Part shown: one piece after another, positions 30,485-42,033 of the stretch | Layout: each line of letters begins with the position of its first letter | Position numbering within the stretch: the stretch's first letter is position 1 | Origin: Psychrobacter sp. P11F6 | Lineage (GTDB): Bacteria; Pseudomonadota; Gammaproteobacteria; Pseudomonadales; Moraxellaceae | Direction of reading: 5' to 3' | DNA: 64,000 bases | Assembly: GCF_001435295.1 (NCBI RefSeq) | Contig: NZ_CM003594.1 | Span: 2,418,001-2,482,000, forward strand | The notes under the pieces: model-generated | Seen by the model: the letters and a program-made list of their open reading frames with translations, nothing else | What the model was told of the DNA's origin: nothing | The model's database searches: none | Translations under genes and position numbers: made by a program

Positions 30485-31882
30485 ATGAAGCACTCTACTC
30501 TTGCGCTTGTAATAGCATCTGTACTATCTGGAGCTGTACTGATTGGCTGTGACAAAAACGAGGACGCCGCTGGCGCAGATGCCGCACAGCAGCAGATGCC
30601 GCCTGCGGTTGTTAACGTCCAGACTGTCACGCTCGATACTGTACCCCAAGTACAGACTTTTTCTGGACGTACTACGGCTTATCAGACTGCCGACGTCCGC
30701 CCACAAGTTAATGGCGTTATTGACGAAGTATTGTTCCGTGAAGGCGGCAACGTCAAAAAAGGCCAGCCACTTTATCGTATCAATACTGATAACTACGCTT
30801 CTTCTGTCACCAGTGGTCAGGCAGCAGTGCAACAAGCACAAGCAAATTACCAGACAGCACAAGCAAATAATGCCAATGCAAAAGCCGAGCTAGCCAGCCG
30901 TCAGGCATCATTGGCACAAGCGCAAAATGATTTACAGCGCTTACAAGGCTTGGTCAGTATCGACGCCATCTCAAAGCAGCAGTATGAGCAGGCACAAACA
31001 CAAGTACGTACTGCACAAGCAGCGGTACAAAGTGCGGCCGCCGCTGTTGGACAGACACAAGCAGGCATCGAAAGTGCAAAAGCAGGCATTCAAACTGCTC
31101 AAGCGGGTTTAGATGCTAGTAACCTAGATCTTAACCGTACCATCGTACGTGCCCCGCTGTCAGGTCGTACTGACCGCTCTAGTGTCACCGCTGGTACTTT
31201 GGTCAGCGCAGGTCAGGCTGATCCGCTGGTGACTATCTCACGCTTGGATCCTATCTATGTTGATATCAGTCAATCTTCCTCTGAGCTATTAAAACTGCGT
31301 CAGCAAATCGCTGAAGGCAAAGCACAGCCGGGTATGAATTCGGTTGAGTTGGTATTAGAAGATGGCTCAGTCTACCCAGCACGCGGCAAGCTTGCTTTAT
31401 CTGAAGCAAAAGTTGATGAATCAACAGGCGCTGTGACCTTGCGTGCTATTTTTCCAAACAGCAATAACATCTTGCTGCCTGGTATGTATGTGACGGCACG
31501 TTTGACACAAAGCGTGATTACCAATGCTGCATTGGTACCGCAAAGCGCCGTAATGCGTACACCAAAAAGTGAGACGCAAGTTTACATCGTTGATGAAAAT
31601 AATAAAATCCAAGTACGTCCTGTCACTATTAATGGCACTTATAAAGGCCAGTGGGTTGTCACTGACGGCTTACAAGCAGGGGACAAGATAGTTGTTATCG
31701 GCGGCTCAAAAGTTAAGCCTGAACAAGAGGTGGTCGTTAAGCCATTAGAGAATCCAAACCCAGCACCAGCTAAAGAAGGTGCCCCTAATGCCCAGACGCC
31801 GCCGCAAGCTGCTAAAGCGATGGATAAGCCAGCTAGCAAAGATGCCACTGCTCAGAAACCAGCAGAGTCTACCGCTAACTAA
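30485..31882 (+). CDS. RND efflux periplasmic adaptor (AcrA/MexA family)
   Basis: 465 residues from the ATG at 30485 (CGAGGA upstream). A lipoprotein signal ends in the lipobox LIGC. The lipoyl/barrel half-motifs (VRPQVNGVIDEVLFREGG and IVRAPLSGRTDRSSV) flank an unusually repetitive Ala/Gln-rich alpha hairpin of about 110 residues, made of AQA repeats. The C-terminus is a Pro/Ala/Lys-rich tail (NPNPAPAKEGAPNAQTPPQA). It links the pump to the outer-membrane channel. First gene of a three-gene operon; the pump follows 34 bases later. Confidence 0.93.
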   Translation: MKHSTLALVIASVLSGAVLIGCDKNEDAAGADAAQQQMPPAVVNVQTVTLDTVPQVQTFSGRTTAYQTADVRPQVNGVIDEVLFREGGNVKKGQPLYRINTDNYASSVTSGQAAVQQAQANYQTAQANNANAKAELASRQASLAQAQNDLQRLQGLVSIDAISKQQYEQAQTQVRTAQAAVQSAAAAVGQTQAGIESAKAGIQTAQAGLDASNLDLNRTIVRAPLSGRTDRSSVTAGTLVSAGQADPLVTISRLDPIYVDISQSSSELLKLRQQIAEGKAQPGMNSVELVLEDGSVYPARGKLALSEAKVDESTGAVTLRAIFPNSNNILLPGMYVTARLTQSVITNAALVPQSAVMRTPKSETQVYIVDENNKIQVRPVTINGTYKGQWVVTDGLQAGDKIVVIGGSKVKPEQEVVVKPLENPNPAPAKEGAPNAQTPPQAAKAMDKPASKDATAQKPAESTAN

Positions 31883-31916
31883 TTCCATTCAAAGATAGGA
31901 AGACTAGGAATATACT

Positions 31917-34900
31917 ATGTCACGTTTTTTTATTAATCGCCCTATTTTTGCATGGGTTATGGCTATTTTAGTCATGCTCATCGGGGTGATATCGGTCATT
32001 AACTTACCGATTGAGCAGTATCCACGTATTGCACCACCGACGATTTCAGTCAGCGCAAGCTATCCTGGTGCTAATGCTCAGACGGTTGAAGATTCAGTCG
32101 TTCAGATTATTGAGCAACGCATGAAGGGTCTTGATGGTCTGATGTATATGTCGTCATCGAGCTCCTCGAATGGTGCTGCATCCATTACGCTCACTTTCGA
32201 AAATGGTACAGATTCTGATACTGCACAGGTACAGGTACAGAACAAACTCCAAGCCGCCATGAGCTCACTACCCGAGTCGGTACAGCGTCAAGGCGTCAAC
32301 GTTAATAAATCCTCTAGCAGCTTTTTAATGGTGCAAGGTTTTATCTCTGAAGATGGCAGTATGGATCGTGCGGATATCGCCGATTATGTCAACTCAAACG
32401 TTGTTGACCAGTTAAGCCGTGTGGAAGGTGTTGGTGAAGTACAAGTTTTCGGTTCTGCTTATGCCATGCGCATTTGGTTAGATCCGGCGCGCTTACGTAG
32501 CTATAACATGGTACCAGCGGATGTGGTTGAGGCAGTACGTGCACAAAACGCCCAAGTATCTGCCGGTCAGCTAGGTCAAGCACCTGCTGATACCAGTCAA
32601 CAGGTTATCAATGCGACTGTCACGGTTCAAAGCTACCTACAAACGCCTGATGAATTTAAAAACATTCTATTAAAAACCGATACCGCTGGCGCAAAAGTGC
32701 GTTTAGGTGATGTGGCAGAGGTTGAGATTGGTAGTGCAGACTACGGCGTAGTGTCGCTATACAATGGTAAAGAAGCAGCTGGTCTTGGTATTTCATTGGC
32801 GGGTGGTGCAAACGCACTGGAAACTCGTGAAGCCGTTGGTGCTCGTATGGCAGAGCTGGAAGCAAACTTCCCAGCAGGTCTAACATCCGTTATCCCTTAT
32901 GACACCACACCATTTGTGCGCTTGTCTATCGAACAAGTGGTTATGACACTGCTTGAGGCAATTGTTCTCGTATTTATCGTTATGTTCGTTTTCTTACAGA
33001 ACTGGCGTGCGACTATCATTCCTACTCTTGCCGTACCTGTCGTACTACTTGGCACCTTCGCTGTACTTTACATCGCTGGTTTTAGTATTAACGTCTTGAC
33101 CATGTTTGCCATGGTACTATCCATCGGTCTGTTGGTCGATGATGCGATCGTCGTCGTCGAAAACGTTGAGCGTATCTTGGAAGAAGATCCTGATATCTCT
33201 ATTAAGGATGCTACCGTACAATCAATGGGCGAGATTAGTAAAATCGTTATTGGTATTGCGCTGATTCTATCTGCCGTATTCGTACCGATGGCATTCTTCG
33301 GTGGCTCAACAGGTGTGATTTATCGTCAGTTCTCTATCACCTTGATTACCAGTATGGTGCTATCGGCCTTAGTGGCGCTTATTTTTACCCCTGCCCTTTG
33401 TGTGACCTTACTCAAGCGTAGCAAGAGCCATGACAAAGGCAATACAGAAGAGCAAAAAGGCTTCTTTGGTTGGTTTAACCGCTCGTTTTATAAAGTCAGT
33501 CGTAGTTACGAGAATTTAGTTGGCAAAAGTTTCCGCTTGAAGTGGCTATACTTAATTCTTTATGCTGCCATTATCGGTATTATGGCAGTGGTATTCTTAC
33601 GTATTCCCGGCTCGTTCTTACCAGAAGAAGATCAAGGTATTATGTTTACCTTGGTTCAGTTACCTGCTGGTGCGACGCTTGATGAAACGCAAGAAGTGCT
33701 CGATAAAGTCAGTGATTATTACAGTACCCAAGAAGGCGATAATATCGCTTCAGTCTTTACTATCGCAGGTTTTAGTTTTGCAGGACAAGGGCAGAATATG
33801 GGACTGGCCTTTGTACGTTTATCGGATTGGGCTGATCGTCCTGGTGAAGAAAACACTGCACAGGCTGTCGCTGATCGCGCCATGGGTTACTTCTTTACCC
33901 AATTAAATGAAGCACAAGTATTTGCGATTGTACCGCCAGCCATAACCGAACTTGGTAACGCCAGTGGTTTTGACTTAATGATTCAAGACACGGGTAACCT
34001 TGGACATGAGGGTCTACTCGAAGCACGTAATATGCTGCTTGGCATGGCTGCGCAAAACGACAAAGTCGCGGGCGTTCGTCCAAATGGTCAAGAAGATGCA
34101 CCGCAGTTAAAAGTGAATATTAATCAAGAGCAGGCCGCTGCTTATGGCTTGTCACTTGCTAGTATTAATAGCGTTATTTCTACCGCTTGGGGCTCAAGTT
34201 ATATTAATGACTTCGTCGATCGCGGGCGTATTAAACGCGTCTTTGTTCAAGGTGAACCAAGCAGCCGCACTAACCCTGAAGATATTGCTAAATGGTATGT
34301 ACGCAACGATGTAGGTGAAATGATTTCATTTGATGCGTTCTCTAGCAGCGAATGGCAATCTGGCTCACCGCGTCTGACCCGTTATAACAGCTTACCATCG
34401 ATGAATATTCAAGGTAGTGCTGCACCCGGTCTAAGTACGGGTGAAGCGATGAGTTCGATGGAAGCAATGATGGAGAATCTGCCTGAAGGTGTGGGCTATG
34501 AGTGGACGGGTATGTCACTTGAAGAGCAAAAGTCAGGTGCACAAGCGCCAATGCTATACGCGCTTTCAATCTTGGTGGTATTCTTATGTCTAGCAGCCTT
34601 GTATGAAAGCTGGTCTATCCCCTTCTCTGTGCTATTGGTCATTCCACTTGGGGTATTAGGTGCAGTCATCTTTACTTGGCTACGTGGCTTTAATAACGAT
34701 ATTTATTTGCAGGTAGGTCTACTCACAGTCGTTGGTCTATCCGCTAAAAATGCTATCTTAATTATTGAGTTTGCAAAAGAGCACCAAGAGGAAGGCTATA
34801 GTCTGAGAGAAGCCGTTATGACAGCCGCGCGTCAACGTTTGCGCCCGATTATCATGACCTCGCTTGCCTTTGGACTGGGTGTTGTGCCATTATTTATCGC

Positions 34901-35147
34901 CACAGGTCCTGGTTCAGGCAGTCAAAATGCCATTGGTACTAGTGTACTAGGTGGCGTCGTGACCGCGACATTGTTAGGTATCTTCTTTATTCCCATGTTT
35001 TATATTTGGGTACGTAGTATGTTCCCGTACAAATACGAGAATAATAAACCAAATGATAAAGATGATGGTCATGGTACGCCTGACCCACAAGACCCAACGC
35101 CTTCTGAGAATTATCAGCCTGCAAGCTTTGGAGACAATACACAATGA
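31917..35147 (+). CDS. RND multidrug efflux transporter (AcrB/MexB family, HAE1)
   Basis: 1076 residues, twelve predicted membrane helices with two large periplasmic loops. [20 protein letters not shown] opens TM1. The proton-relay Asp pair is in [15 protein letters not shown] (near residue 408) and the partner Lys in [15 protein letters not shown] (near 945). The GGSTG and [11 protein letters not shown] regions are typical of HAE1 pumps. It exports hydrophobic and amphipathic compounds by proton antiport. It overlaps the next gene by 4 bases (ATGA), suggesting coupled translation. Confidence 0.96.
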   Translation: MSRFFINRPIFAWVMAILVMLIGVISVINLPIEQYPRIAPPTISVSASYPGANAQTVEDSVVQIIEQRMKGLDGLMYMSSSSSSNGAASITLTFENGTDSDTAQVQVQNKLQAAMSSLPESVQRQGVNVNKSSSSFLMVQGFISEDGSMDRADIADYVNSNVVDQLSRVEGVGEVQVFGSAYAMRIWLDPARLRSYNMVPADVVEAVRAQNAQVSAGQLGQAPADTSQQVINATVTVQSYLQTPDEFKNILLKTDTAGAKVRLGDVAEVEIGSADYGVVSLYNGKEAAGLGISLAGGANALETREAVGARMAELEANFPAGLTSVIPYDTTPFVRLSIEQVVMTLLEAIVLVFIVMFVFLQNWRATIIPTLAVPVVLLGTFAVLYIAGFSINVLTMFAMVLSIGLLVDDAIVVVENVERILEEDPDISIKDATVQSMGEISKIVIGIALILSAVFVPMAFFGGSTGVIYRQFSITLITSMVLSALVALIFTPALCVTLLKRSKSHDKGNTEEQKGFFGWFNRSFYKVSRSYENLVGKSFRLKWLYLILYAAIIGIMAVVFLRIPGSFLPEEDQGIMFTLVQLPAGATLDETQEVLDKVSDYYSTQEGDNIASVFTIAGFSFAGQGQNMGLAFVRLSDWADRPGEENTAQAVADRAMGYFFTQLNEAQVFAIVPPAITELGNASGFDLMIQDTGNLGHEGLLEARNMLLGMAAQNDKVAGVRPNGQEDAPQLKVNINQEQAAAYGLSLASINSVISTAWGSSYINDFVDRGRIKRVFVQGEPSSRTNPEDIAKWYVRNDVGEMISFDAFSSSEWQSGSPRLTRYNSLPSMNIQGSAAPGLSTGEAMSSMEAMMENLPEGVGYEWTGMSLEEQKSGAQAPMLYALSILVVFLCLAALYESWSIPFSVLLVIPLGVLGAVIFTWLRGFNNDIYLQVGLLTVVGLSAKNAILIIEFAKEHQEEGYSLREAVMTAARQRLRPIIMTSLAFGLGVVPLFIATGPGSGSQNAIGTSVLGGVVTATLLGIFFIPMFYIWVRSMFPYKYENNKPNDKDDGHGTPDPQDPTPSENYQPASFGDNTQ

Positions 35148-36955
35148 GTGTTCAGAAAATATATAACACCAACTCAGCAGCGGTAGCAAATATTGCTATC
35201 ACTGCGCAACCAGCGGGCTCACATATGCGCAGAAATGCTGGTCGCCTAATCGGCTTGACCGTTTTAGCGATGAGCATGGCTGCTTGTAACACGATTCCAA
35301 AAGCAGATATGCGCCCTGTGCTTGCTGAGCCAAATATCCCTATCGAACAAACCTACGGGGCATTCGATAAAGAAACAGTTAGTAGCGCTGATCAAGCAAG
35401 TATTGCGGGTCAACGCTGGCAGAATTTTTATAGTGACGAACGTTTAAAGGGCTTGATTGCTTTAGGGCTAGAGAACAACAAAGACTTTGAGAGTGCTCGT
35501 TTAGCAATCGAGAAAGCACGCGCACAGTATCAAATTACCGATCTTAATGATCTACCAGCGATTAATGGTAATGGTGGATACACGCGTCAAGCACAAAATA
35601 GAACCGACAAAAACCCCAATAGTAGTTATAACGTCAACCTAGGGTTGGCTAATTACGAGTTGGACTTTTGGGGCAAAATTGCTAGCTTAAAAGATCAAGC
35701 GCTACAGAATTTCTTAGCCACTACAGCGGCCAAAGACTCGACCCAAATCAGCTTGATTAGTAACATCGCTCAGAGCTATGCCAACTTGAGCTATAGCTTG
35801 GCGCAGTTAAAGCTGGCAGAAGCCACGGTTGAAAGTCGTGAAAAGTCTCTGTTTATCGCTGATAAACGCTTTGAAGCAGGCATTGATCCGAAGCTGCCAT
35901 CTTTGCAAGCCAGTGCGTCATTAGAAAATGCCAAACTTGCTGTCCTACGGGCACAAAGTAGCATTTTAAAATCACGTAACGCCTTGCAGTTCTTGGTGGG
36001 TGGACCGATTCCAACCAATCTAATTCCAACACCAGCAGTCAGCAACATCACTAGCCAGCAGATATTTAGTGCAGGCTTACCAAGTGAGTTGCTACGTTAT
36101 CGCCCAGATGTACTGCAAGCAGAATACAACCTAAAAGCCGCTGGTGCCAATATCGAAGTGGCACGCGCGTCTTATTTCCCGTCTATCAGCTTAGCCAGTA
36201 GCATTGGGGTTAGTAGCGGCAGTTTAGATGACTTATTCAAAAGCGGCGCTGTCGGTTGGTCGTTTGGTCCAAGCATTAGCGTGCCTATCTTTGACGCTGG
36301 TCGCTTAGACGCCAATTATGATGTGGCTAAAATTGAGCGTGAACAAACGCTCGCAGGCTACGAGAAATCTATCCAAACCGCATTCCGTGAAGTGTCAGAC
36401 GTACTCGCGACACGAGCCACACTTGGTGAGCAGCTCGAAGCACAATACCGTCTACAAGATAACTTTGAACAAACATTCCAGATAGCAGATGCACGCTTTA
36501 AAGCAGGTATTGCCAACTATCTAGATGTGTTAGATGCACAGCGTTCATTGTTCTCAACGCAGCAAGGTATTTTGGATTTAGAGCTACAAAAAATTGTGAG
36601 CCAAGTCGAGCTATACCAAGTGCTGGGTGGCGGTGCCAATCTGGATGTACCAACGGCGATTCCTGTACCGCATAAAAACTTAGTGCAACTAGTGAATCTA
36701 CCTGCCAATAGCAATAAAGCAAAAGCGACAAATGCTATCGATGCGGCTAGCTCAGCGCGAGTTGCTTCTGCACAAGAAGCAAACGCCATTAAACAAGCGC
36801 AACCATCGGAAACGGCTACCTTTGAGCCGACCGCTGTCGTTGACGTCAATAATGATGGCAAAAAAGATGCTGCCGTAGGAGTCGTTACCAAACAGACGAC
36901 GTATAACGAAACCAGCGTTGAGCAAGTACCGGTCACGCAGATCGTTGAGCCTTAA
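35144..36955 (+). CDS. Outer-membrane efflux lipoprotein (NodT/OprM family) with extra C-terminal tail
   Basis: 603 residues. The lipobox is MAAC in [15 protein letters not shown]. The ATG at 35144 has GGAG about 10 bases upstream and overlaps the pump stop, but it puts 27 residues before the basic signal start; ATG 35225 ([10 protein letters not shown]) would give an ordinary signal peptide. Two OEP repeats follow ([19 protein letters not shown], then [34 protein letters not shown] near the end). The canonical fold ends near residue 500 (YQVLGGG). About 100 further residues are Ala/Gln-rich and contain [14 protein letters not shown], a calcium-loop-like element unusual for this family. Confidence 0.93.
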   Translation: MSVQKIYNTNSAAVANIAITAQPAGSHMRRNAGRLIGLTVLAMSMAACNTIPKADMRPVLAEPNIPIEQTYGAFDKETVSSADQASIAGQRWQNFYSDERLKGLIALGLENNKDFESARLAIEKARAQYQITDLNDLPAINGNGGYTRQAQNRTDKNPNSSYNVNLGLANYELDFWGKIASLKDQALQNFLATTAAKDSTQISLISNIAQSYANLSYSLAQLKLAEATVESREKSLFIADKRFEAGIDPKLPSLQASASLENAKLAVLRAQSSILKSRNALQFLVGGPIPTNLIPTPAVSNITSQQIFSAGLPSELLRYRPDVLQAEYNLKAAGANIEVARASYFPSISLASSIGVSSGSLDDLFKSGAVGWSFGPSISVPIFDAGRLDANYDVAKIEREQTLAGYEKSIQTAFREVSDVLATRATLGEQLEAQYRLQDNFEQTFQIADARFKAGIANYLDVLDAQRSLFSTQQGILDLELQKIVSQVELYQVLGGGANLDVPTAIPVPHKNLVQLVNLPANSNKAKATNAIDAASSARVASAQEANAIKQAQPSETATFEPTAVVDVNNDGKKDAAVGVVTKQTTYNETSVEQVPVTQIVEP

Positions 36956-37007
36956 ACACTCATAAATAGTGTGAGGTAATTTCCTTCACATTGATAGTCG
37001 ATAAGTA

Positions 37008-37040
37008 CAAAAAGCCCTACCGACTTGGTAGGGCTTTTTG
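37008..37040 (+). terminator. Terminator of the RND operon
   Basis: AAAAAGCCCTACC pairs with GGTAGGGCTTTTT around a short loop. Confidence 0.9.
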
Positions 37041-37187
37041 CTTTTGTAAGGCGCTTTTAGTTATAGTAGACAAATTAGCTTACACATACTTTTATCCACT
37101 TATTAATGTCCGTGATATAAAAAAACATATGCTTCAAAACAGCTTATTTAATCAAGCTGATAAATAACAATGACTAAAATCTAATGA

Positions 37188-38204
<1,017 letters not shown>

Positions 38205-38227
38205 TATTTAGCTACTTTTCATATCGT

Positions 38228-38268
38228 AAAAAAGCCCCAACCGCTTATGAGTAGCTGGGGCTTTTTTT
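38228..38268. terminator. Bidirectional terminator between hemB and the YqjG-like gene
   Basis: AAAAAAGCCCCA pairs with TGGGGCTTTTTT. Confidence 0.88.
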
Positions 38269-38323
38269 GTGCTGACATTCTATTAAAACAAAAAGATTTA
38301 TTGCGTGTACTAACTATGAGTAT

Positions 38324-39301
38324 CTACAGCTGCTCACGATCATGCGCTGTCATAAAATCAATCACAGGACCGACAGGGACGATACGAGTGGGATTAATAC
38401 TGGCGTGACTGGTGTAGTAATGCTGCTTGATGTGAACCATATTCACCGTCTCTGCGATACCTTCGACTTGATACAAATCACGCAGATAGCTCCAAAGGTT
38501 TGGATAATCAACAATACGACGCAGATTACATTTAAAATGCCCAACATAAACGGCGTCGAAACGTACCAAAGTGGTAAACAGTCGCCAATCGGCCTCAGTG
38601 ATCGTACTGCCTACCAAATAACGCTGAGTTGCTAAGCGCCCTTCAAGCGTATCTAGTGCTGCAAACAACTCAACCACTGCCTCTTCGTAGGCCTCTTGTG
38701 TGGTCGAAAATCCAGTTTTATACACGCCATTATTTATCGTAGAATAGACAAAGGTATTGATATCGTCGATTTCTGTTAATAACTCGGCTGGCACAAAGTT
38801 ACCTGCTACTGCGCCCACATCATCAAAGGCTGAATTAAACATACGGATGATTTCTGACGACTCATTACTAACGATGGTATTGGTCTTCTTATCCCATAAA
38901 ATAGGTACCGTGACGCGACCTGTATAATCTGGCTTGGCCTTGATATAGAGTTCATAGGCATAGTCTGCATGGATATTCGGATCGCCAATAACCTCCTCTC
39001 CCGCTGCAAACGTCCAACCATTCTCTCCCATGAAGGGATGAACGACAGACAGTGCAATCATATCCTCCAAACCTTTGAGCTTACGATAAATCAAAGCACG
39101 ATGCGCCCAAGGACACGCGAGCGACACATATAGATGATAACGGTCAGCTTCGGCTTTAAAACCCTCAATACCTGTTGGTCCTGCATTGCCATCCACGGTC
39201 ACCCAGTTCCTAAAACCGGCATTCTCACGTTGAAAGCGGCCACCATTGGCTTCTGTGTCATACCATTTGTCCTGCCACTGTCCATCGACCAATAAGCCCA
39301 T
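38324..39301 (-). CDS. yqjG: Glutathionyl-hydroquinone reductase (YqjG/Xi-class GST)
   Basis: 325 residues. The catalytic Cys lies in SLACPWAHRALIYRKLKGLE (near residue 63), followed by SVVHPFMGENGWTF, both signatures of Xi-class transferases. The C-terminal helical domain has LVGSTITEADWRLFTTLVRFD. These enzymes reduce glutathionyl-hydroquinones and related adducts using glutathione. Single gene, facing away from the tRNA island. Confidence 0.92.
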   Translation of the reverse strand: MGLLVDGQWQDKWYDTEANGGRFQRENAGFRNWVTVDGNAGPTGIEGFKAEADRYHLYVSLACPWAHRALIYRKLKGLEDMIALSVVHPFMGENGWTFAAGEEVIGDPNIHADYAYELYIKAKPDYTGRVTVPILWDKKTNTIVSNESSEIIRMFNSAFDDVGAVAGNFVPAELLTEIDDINTFVYSTINNGVYKTGFSTTQEAYEEAVVELFAALDTLEGRLATQRYLVGSTITEADWRLFTTLVRFDAVYVGHFKCNLRRIVDYPNLWSYLRDLYQVEGIAETVNMVHIKQHYYTSHASINPTRIVPVGPVIDFMTAHDREQL

Positions 39302-39612
39302 GTTATTCTCCGACTATGTCTCGTTTCTATTCAACGCTATTAAGCATGACTTACTTTGAGTCATTACTATTATGACTCTCACTTCAGTTAGAGAGATATC
39401 ATACCAGTTATAGGCCCTTATCCATTAAGGTTCGCCCTCTTATTAACAATAAAAACTACACCAATTAAATTAAATATTTAGAAAATATACACAAAAATTC
39501 TTCTAAAACTCTTAATATAAGCCTCAATACCAAATATTATGATAATAAATTAGAATTACGATAAAAAACACTTGCAAAGTCTGAGAAACTTGCTAAAATG
39601 CTCAACCTAAAT
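39302..39612. other. Intergenic region upstream of tRNA-Val
   Basis: 311 AT-rich bases. It contains the tRNA promoter (39572-39599) and no gene. A transition to foreign DNA is not visible here; the AT content rises gradually. Confidence 0.5.
39572..39599 (+). promoter_or_regulatory. Promoter of the tRNA-Val gene
   Basis: TTGCAA at 39572-39577, a 16-base spacer, and TAAAAT at 39594-39599, with the tRNA starting 14 bases later. Confidence 0.7.
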
Positions 39613-39689
<77 letters not shown>

Positions 39690-39699
39690 AATATTTAGA

Positions 39700-39730
39700 A
39701 AGCCCCAATCTCACGATTGGGGCTTTTTTT
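39700..39730 (+). terminator. Terminator of tRNA-Val
   Basis: AGCCCCAATC pairs with GATTGGGGCT, followed by seven T, 11 bases after the tRNA. Confidence 0.92.
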
Positions 39731-39824
39731 GTCTGTAATATATGGGCTGTAGCGAAAAAGGAAACTATACGTCGATGCAAATTCCCTCTTTTCTCACTTT
39801 CCGCAAACGTCATCAAAAAACGTG

Positions 39825-39857
39825 TGTGCCTAAATTGTGCCTAAGTTGCGCCTGCTC
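39825..39857 (+). repeat. Three tandem 11-bp repeats, probable integrase arm-type sites
   Basis: TGTGCCTAAAT, TGTGCCTAAGT and TGCGCCTGCTC follow each other with an exact 11-base period, one helical turn. They lie between the tRNA and the integrase module, where phage integrases bind accessory arm sites. Function is inferred from position and spacing. Confidence 0.45.
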
Positions 39858-39931
39858 TCTATTTTGCCTTTCTTTCAGAGTAGCACTTTCGACCTCTACC
39901 CTAGATTATCTAAAACCACTTTAAAATTAAT

Positions 39932-40156
39932 TTACTTCTCTTTATCTAGCGAGTCGTTAGGTACATAAGTAAATAAATCACCTACTTCAATATCTAGTGC
40001 CTCACAAATTTTATCCATAGTGTCAAAATCTATTCTTGAAGTCTGTTCGTTATAGATCTTGTGCACTGTCGACTTGCTAATTCCTGTCATTCTTATTAGA
40101 TCTGCCACCTTCATACGACGTTCAGCTAGTAGCACTGGTAAATTACATAAAATCAT
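39932..40156 (-). CDS. XRE-family (Cro/CI-type) repressor
   Basis: A 74-residue protein that is almost entirely one helix-turn-helix domain. The recognition part reads KVADLIRMTGISKSTVHKIY, followed by IDFDTMDKICEALDIEVGDLF, the typical HTH_26/Cro end. It is divergent from the excisionase-like gene and integrase, with three operator-like repeats between them, so it probably controls the integration genes and itself. AAGGAATT sits upstream of the ATG. Confidence 0.85.
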   Translation of the reverse strand: MILCNLPVLLAERRMKVADLIRMTGISKSTVHKIYNEQTSRIDFDTMDKICEALDIEVGDLFTYVPNDSLDKEK

Positions 40157-40180
40157 TAATAATTCCTTAATAGACTAAAA

Positions 40181-40252
40181 AAGTACTTGCATCGACTAAC
40201 GATAGCTAGTAAAGTACTTCTATCGAATAACAAATTACTTTTATAGAATTAT
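40181..40252. promoter_or_regulatory. Operator-like direct repeats between repressor and excisionase-like gene
   Basis: Three related 20-base units with the pattern A-A-G/T-T-A-C-T-T then T/C-A-T-C/A-G-A: 40181-40200, 40212-40231 and 40233-40252. The starts are 31 and 21 bases apart. The first and second share AAGTACTT and ATCGA. They fill the divergent promoter region, which fits autoregulatory binding by the 74-residue XRE protein. Confidence 0.6.
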
Positions 40253-40306
40253 TTGTTATCTCGATAAAACAACCTAGTTATTTAATTGGCTTACAAGGAA
40301 TTTATT

Positions 40307-40522
40307 ATGTCACATACCTACCTAACTACCCAAGAGCTTTCTGAGCTCATCAAATATAACCCTCGTACTATCCGTAATGAGCTCAAGGATAGTGTGCTTA
40401 TCGAAGGCATTCATTATATACGCCCGTTCGGTGGTCGTAAGATTTTGTACATTTGGGAAGAGATTGAAAAAGATATGCGCACTGGCATTGCCGGTAGCAT
40501 CAACGCCATGGCACTACAATAA
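40307..40522 (+). CDS. Small excisionase/DNA-binding protein
   Basis: 71 residues from the ATG at 40307, with AAGGAA 7 bases upstream; an upstream TTG at 40286 would add seven residues. The N-terminal half looks like a MerR/Xis-type winged helix: TTQELSELIKYNPRTIRNEL, then GIHYIRPFGGRKILYIWEEIE. This layout, placed just before an integrase, is typical of recombination directionality factors. It ends 11 bases before the integrase start. Function is inferred from fold and position. Confidence 0.65.
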   Translation: MSHTYLTTQELSELIKYNPRTIRNELKDSVLIEGIHYIRPFGGRKILYIWEEIEKDMRTGIAGSINAMALQ

Positions 40523-40533
40523 GGAGAAATAGG

Positions 40534-41736
40534 ATGGCTAGTATCAGAAGGCGCAAAGGGAGCAATATGCTATTTGTCGATTTTTATTATATGGGTATAC
40601 GCTGTCGGGAGACGACAAACCTTACAGACACGCCGGCGAATTGCAAGAAGCTTGATAAGGTGATTGAGAAAATGGAAGCAGAAATCATTCTAGGACTGTT
40701 CAACTACGCTAAGTACTTTCCAAAAAGTGATAAAGCGGCAGAAATGGTAGCGTTGAACGATCGCAAGGAATGTATCAACACTAATACACCTTCCTTTGAG
40801 CAGTTTGCAAAATTATGGTTTTCTGAAAAAGAAATTGAATGGCGTGATACTTATAAGCGCAAAATAAAGGAGATTATTGATATGTACTTGATTGCTAAGT
40901 TTGGGACTAAACCCATTCATCTTATAAAAAAGACAGATGTATTAGCCTTCCGTTCATCGCTCGCCAAAGTAACGTACGGAAAAGCTAACAAACATCTGTC
41001 AGCGGCACGCATCAATTCGATAATGGTACCTTTAGGTATGATACTAAAAGAAGCAGCTAAACGCTATCAATTTGATAATCCCTACTACGATATCAATGCG
41101 CTCAAAGAGCCTAAAACAGATATTCAACCATTCACACTGAATGAGGTTTGGACGTTTATCAATGGTGTGAGAGCAGACTATCGCAATTATTATCTGGTAC
41201 GTTTTTTCACAGGGATGCGTACGAGTGAGATTGATGGGTTGACGTGGGAGAACATTGACTTTAATCGACGTGAAATTGTGATCAAACAAGCTTATGTTAA
41301 AGGCAAAATTGTTCCTCCTAAAACTCAAGAGTCTTACCGTGCGATTCAAATGTCACCTTGGGTCTACGATGCTCTAAAAGAACAGCAAACTATTACTTAT
41401 GGACGCTCTGATTATGTATTTTGTGCACATACCGGTGAGCCACTTGACTATAACAACGTGAATAAGCGTGTTTGGCACCCTACTCTTAAGATTCTGGGTC
41501 TGAAGAAGCGTAATGCTTATCAGACTCGTCATACTGCAGCAACACTATGGTTAGCTGCTGGCGAAAGTCCTGAATGGATTGCCAGTCAAATGGGACACTC
41601 TACGACCAAGATGCTATTCAATACTTATAGCCGCTATGTGCCAAATATGACCCGCCAAGATGGCAGTGCATTTGAGGCTCTGGTCAATCGCAGTCAGATT
41701 GCTCAAGTATCTACCGACAAGGAGACGTCACAATGA
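40534..41736 (+). CDS. Tyrosine integrase (phage/island type)
   Basis: 400 residues. The N-terminus (MASIRRRKGSNMLFVDFYYM) is a DUF3596-like arm-binding domain, then a core-binding SAM-like domain (about 85-190), then the catalytic domain. The catalytic residues are visible: Arg in FFTGMRTSEIDGL, Lys in KGKIVPPKTQESYRA, Arg-His in YQTRHTAATLWL (the first His of HxxR is Tyr, as in other members), His in MGHSTTKM and the nucleophile Tyr in FNTYSRYV. AAGGAG precedes the ATG. Position beside tRNA-Val suggests that tRNA as the attachment site, though no second att copy was found in the window. Confidence 0.9.
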   Translation: MASIRRRKGSNMLFVDFYYMGIRCRETTNLTDTPANCKKLDKVIEKMEAEIILGLFNYAKYFPKSDKAAEMVALNDRKECINTNTPSFEQFAKLWFSEKEIEWRDTYKRKIKEIIDMYLIAKFGTKPIHLIKKTDVLAFRSSLAKVTYGKANKHLSAARINSIMVPLGMILKEAAKRYQFDNPYYDINALKEPKTDIQPFTLNEVWTFINGVRADYRNYYLVRFFTGMRTSEIDGLTWENIDFNRREIVIKQAYVKGKIVPPKTQESYRAIQMSPWVYDALKEQQTITYGRSDYVFCAHTGEPLDYNNVNKRVWHPTLKILGLKKRNAYQTRHTAATLWLAAGESPEWIASQMGHSTTKMLFNTYSRYVPNMTRQDGSAFEALVNRSQIAQVSTDKETSQ

Positions 41737-42023
41737 AATCCATTAATTACGATAAATTGTATGCGGCATTTAAACCTAGCGGCTATGTCAGTAAGGATGC
41801 CAATACTATCGCCAACATATTGATTTATGATCTATGTATTCAGCCTGGTTCTAATCTAGCACGCTTTTTAGAAGTAAAAACGTACTTTGATAATCATATG
41901 GCGATGCGTGTGTGGGTACAGAAACGCTTGGACGTGAATATTGGGTATGTGGTTAATGATATGTGTCAGCAGCTTCAGGGTGAGCTTTATGAGCTATTAC
42001 CGCAGCCTGGCTATGCGTACTGA
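41733..42023 (+). CDS. Hypothetical protein downstream of integrase
   Basis: 96 residues, start overlapping the integrase stop by 4 bases (ATGA), so probably co-translated. No recognised domain. It begins MKSINYDKLYAAFKPSGYVS and is predicted mostly helical and soluble, with no signal or membrane segment. Its place suggests an accessory gene of the integrated element. Confidence 0.6.
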   Translation: MKSINYDKLYAAFKPSGYVSKDANTIANILIYDLCIQPGSNLARFLEVKTYFDNHMAMRVWVQKRLDVNIGYVVNDMCQQLQGELYELLPQPGYAY

Positions 42024-42033
42024 GGAGAATACT

